7,059 nt of DNA from Lachnospiraceae bacterium. GTDB taxonomy: Bacteria > Bacillota > Clostridia > Lachnospirales > Lachnospiraceae. Shown here piece after piece: positions 6,287-7,059 of the stretch (position 1 is its first letter; the number at the start of each line of letters is the position of its first letter). A model generated the notes under the pieces. It made no database searches. It saw only the letters and a list, made by a program, of their open reading frames with translations, and was not told the DNA's origin. The stretch is from contig JAEEKC010000132.1 in assembly GCA_016282215.1 (NCBI GenBank), positions 1 through 7,059 on the forward strand, in the 5' to 3' direction. The translations under genes and the position numbers were made by a program.

Positions 6287-6295
6287 AGTATAACA
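6287..6295 (-). promoter_or_regulatory. Extended -10 promoter for the dnaD-like/dnaC/prs operon
   Basis: On the minus strand the 9-mer TGTTATACT matches the extended -10 pattern TGnTATAAT with one mismatch. The -35 region 17 bp upstream (about 6310-6315) reads TTTTCT, a poor match, which is usual for extended -10 promoters. Transcription would start near 6280, giving a leader of about 107 nt before the ATG at 6173. The leader has no convincing riboswitch fold or leader peptide. Confidence 0.5.
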
Positions 6296-6362
6296 CAGTT
6301 TTTGTAAAAAGAAAATACCCAAATCCGCCGAAACCCCAGTAAATACGGGGCTTCCGGGACTT

Positions 6363-6389
6363 TGTGGATACTGTGGAAAATGTGGAAAA
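6363..6389 (+). promoter_or_regulatory. Array of three contiguous DnaA boxes
   Basis: TGTGGATAC (6363-6371), TGTGGAAAA (6372-6380) and TGTGGAAAA (6381-6389) abut with exact 9-bp periodicity and the same orientation. Read as the complement, the last two fit the DnaA consensus TTWTNCACA fully, and the first differs only at the final base. The array is about 70 bp upstream of the -10 element of the minus-strand dnaD-like operon promoter. DnaA binding is inferred from motif match and arrangement. Confidence 0.6.
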
Positions 6390-6432
6390 TCTTCTCTCAA
6401 ATCGACATAATCAACTCCCGAAAATGACCTTT

Positions 6433-6466
6433 GAAAACAAAAAGCCTTCCCCATTTCGGGGAAGGC
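6433..6466 (-). terminator. Strong intrinsic terminator of murC
   Basis: On the minus strand a perfect 9-bp stem, GCCTTCCCC (6466-6458) with GGGGAAGGC (6452-6444), closes a 5-nt loop. TTTTTGTTTT (6443-6434) follows directly. It lies about 100 bp past the murC stop and separates that gene's transcript from the dnaD-like operon. Confidence 0.85.
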
Positions 6467-6510
6467 GGGACTTTTCATCTCTCGTAAATTCAATATTATG
6501 TTAACCGACG

Positions 6511-6519
6511 ATTTCCACA
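6511..6519 (-). promoter_or_regulatory. Single DnaA-box-like site in opposite orientation
   Basis: ATTTCCACA on the + strand (TGTGGAAAT on the minus strand) differs from TTWTNCACA only at the first base. It sits between the two tandem arrays and faces them, which adds to the cluster. Taken alone it would be weak evidence. Confidence 0.4.
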
Positions 6520-6549
6520 TCCGTTCCTTTACATAACACACCGAAAAAA

Positions 6550-6567
6550 TGTGGATAATGTGAATAA
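6550..6567 (+). promoter_or_regulatory. Array of two contiguous DnaA boxes beside the murC stop
   Basis: TGTGGATAA (6550-6558) is the classical perfect DnaA box (TTATCCACA on the other strand). TGTGAATAA (6559-6567) abuts it with 9-bp spacing and also satisfies TTWTNCACA. The pair ends one base before the murC stop codon (6569-6571), so it lies in the 3' untranslated region of murC and not in coding sequence. Confidence 0.6.
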
Positions 6568-6568
6568 A

Positions 6569-7059
6569 TCATCTGCCGAGGAGCTTTTCACCGATTCTAT
6601 ATACGTCTCCGGCACCCATGGTTATCAACACATCACCCGGCATAGATTTTTCTAAAATAAAATTTTCAATCTCATCAAAAGTCGGAAAATAAGCGCATGG
6701 TTTGCCCAGTTTCTCGATCTCTTTTTGCAAGGTAGCGGAACTGATCCCGAGGTTATCCGTCTCTCTGGCGGCATAAATATCGGCCAGGATCACCTCATCG
6801 GCCAGGCTGAGGGCCTGCGCAAATTCTCCCATCAGGGCTTTTGTGCGGGTATAGGTATGGGGCTGGAATATCACGCGGAGTGTCTTGTGCGGATATTTTG
6901 CCGCTGCCTGCAGCGTAGCCCTGATCTCTGTGGGATGATGGGCATAATCATCGATAATGGTCATATCTCCCACTTTTCCCTTGTACTCAAATCGTCTGTC
7001 CGTACCGGTAAACGCGCTGACCGCTTTCGTGATCACCTCCGGCTCGCCGCCCATGGCCA
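6569..7059 (-). CDS. murC: UDP-N-acetylmuramate--L-alanine ligase, C-terminal part (cut by window edge)
   Basis: About 163 codons of the C-terminal end are present; the frame runs open off the right edge. IIDDYAHHPTEI matches the MurC DDY.HHPTE motif in the C-terminal Mur ligase domain, followed by RVIFQPHTYTRT (QPH.Y.RT in MurC). The end, ITMGAGDVYRIGEKLL, is the usual MurC terminus (GAGD). MurC adds L-alanine to UDP-MurNAc with ATP, the first peptide step of peptidoglycan precursor synthesis in the cytoplasm. The ATP-binding central domain and N-terminus lie outside the window. The internal Met at 7054 is not a start, since the reading frame and family length require about 290 more residues. 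It is followed by the terminator at 6433-6466. Confidence 0.93.
   Translation of the reverse strand, partial: AMGGEPEVITKAVSAFTGTDRRFEYKGKVGDMTIIDDYAHHPTEIRATLQAAAKYPHKTLRVIFQPHTYTRTKALMGEFAQALSLADEVILADIYAARETDNLGISSATLQKEIEKLGKPCAYFPTFDEIENFILEKSMPGDVLITMGAGDVYRIGEKLLGR

Larger units (their letters stand above)
6174..6568. other. 395-bp intergenic region between murC and the dnaD-like gene: regulatory hub
   Basis: No credible gene is present. Read leftwards, the region holds two abutting DnaA boxes, a lone inverted box, the murC terminator, three abutting DnaA boxes, the extended -10 promoter and a leader of about 107 nt to the dnaD-like start. An open frame across 6200-6541 (minus) has no ribosome binding site or domain and overlaps these signals, so it is not called. 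Confidence 0.6.

Noticed and set aside
6200..6541. 113-residue open frame on the minus strand in the murC-dnaD gap
   Set aside because: No ribosome binding site or domain, unusual composition, and it overlaps the terminator, DnaA boxes and promoter. Better explained as noncoding.
6174..6568. Chromosomal replication origin (oriC)
   Set aside because: DnaA boxes are present, but dnaA, dnaN, rpmH or other usual origin neighbours are not, and no clear AT-rich unwinding element with DnaA-trios is seen. A regulatory or titrating cluster fits better.

Overview
The window looks like a chromosomal segment of a Clostridia bacterium, most probably a Lachnospiraceae-type gut anaerobe. This is inferred from gene content and order (murC, a DnaD-domain gene, a DnaC/DnaI-type helicase loader and an unusually long PRPP synthetase), moderate GC, G-rich ribosome binding sites and the style of the encoded proteins. 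No rRNA, tRNA or other taxonomic marker is present, so this is not proven.

Left part (1-2523, + strand). There is an edge fragment with two nested dyads, then two small tandem XRE-family helix-turn-helix regulators (144-398 and 453-677) that are clear paralogues. Next is a 225-residue protein (840-1517) joining an N-terminal DUF1905-like beta domain to a C-terminal C39/papain-like cysteine peptidase domain. It has its own recognisable promoter. After a 94-bp highly palindromic gap comes a secreted SGNH/SASA-type acetyl-esterase (1612-2523). These look like accessory genes, and nothing in the sequence shows that they act as one pathway.

Middle (2524-2597). The whole gap between the convergent esterase and PRPP-synthetase genes is one 32-bp perfect inverted repeat with a 5-nt loop. 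Each arm is itself a wobble-paired REP-like unit, so this looks like a BIME-type element that may also terminate both genes.

Right part (2598-7059, - strand). A compact operon runs leftwards: a DnaD-like primosomal protein with two DnaD C-terminal-type domains (4974-6173), a DnaC/DnaI-like AAA+ helicase loader (3817-4971, 2 nt downstream) and a divergent ribose-phosphate pyrophosphokinase (2598-3788, 28 nt downstream). It thus links replication restart or helicase loading with nucleotide precursor supply. Upstream lies the 3' end of murC (peptidoglycan synthesis), which is cut by the window edge and followed by a strong intrinsic terminator.

The roughly 395-bp gap between murC and the dnaD-like gene carries the most striking signal. 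Six DnaA-box-like 9-mers are present, five of them in head-to-tail arrays with exact 9-bp periodicity, upstream of an extended -10 promoter that faces the dnaD/dnaC/prs operon. This suggests a DnaA-binding cluster that may control the helicase-loader operon or titrate DnaA.
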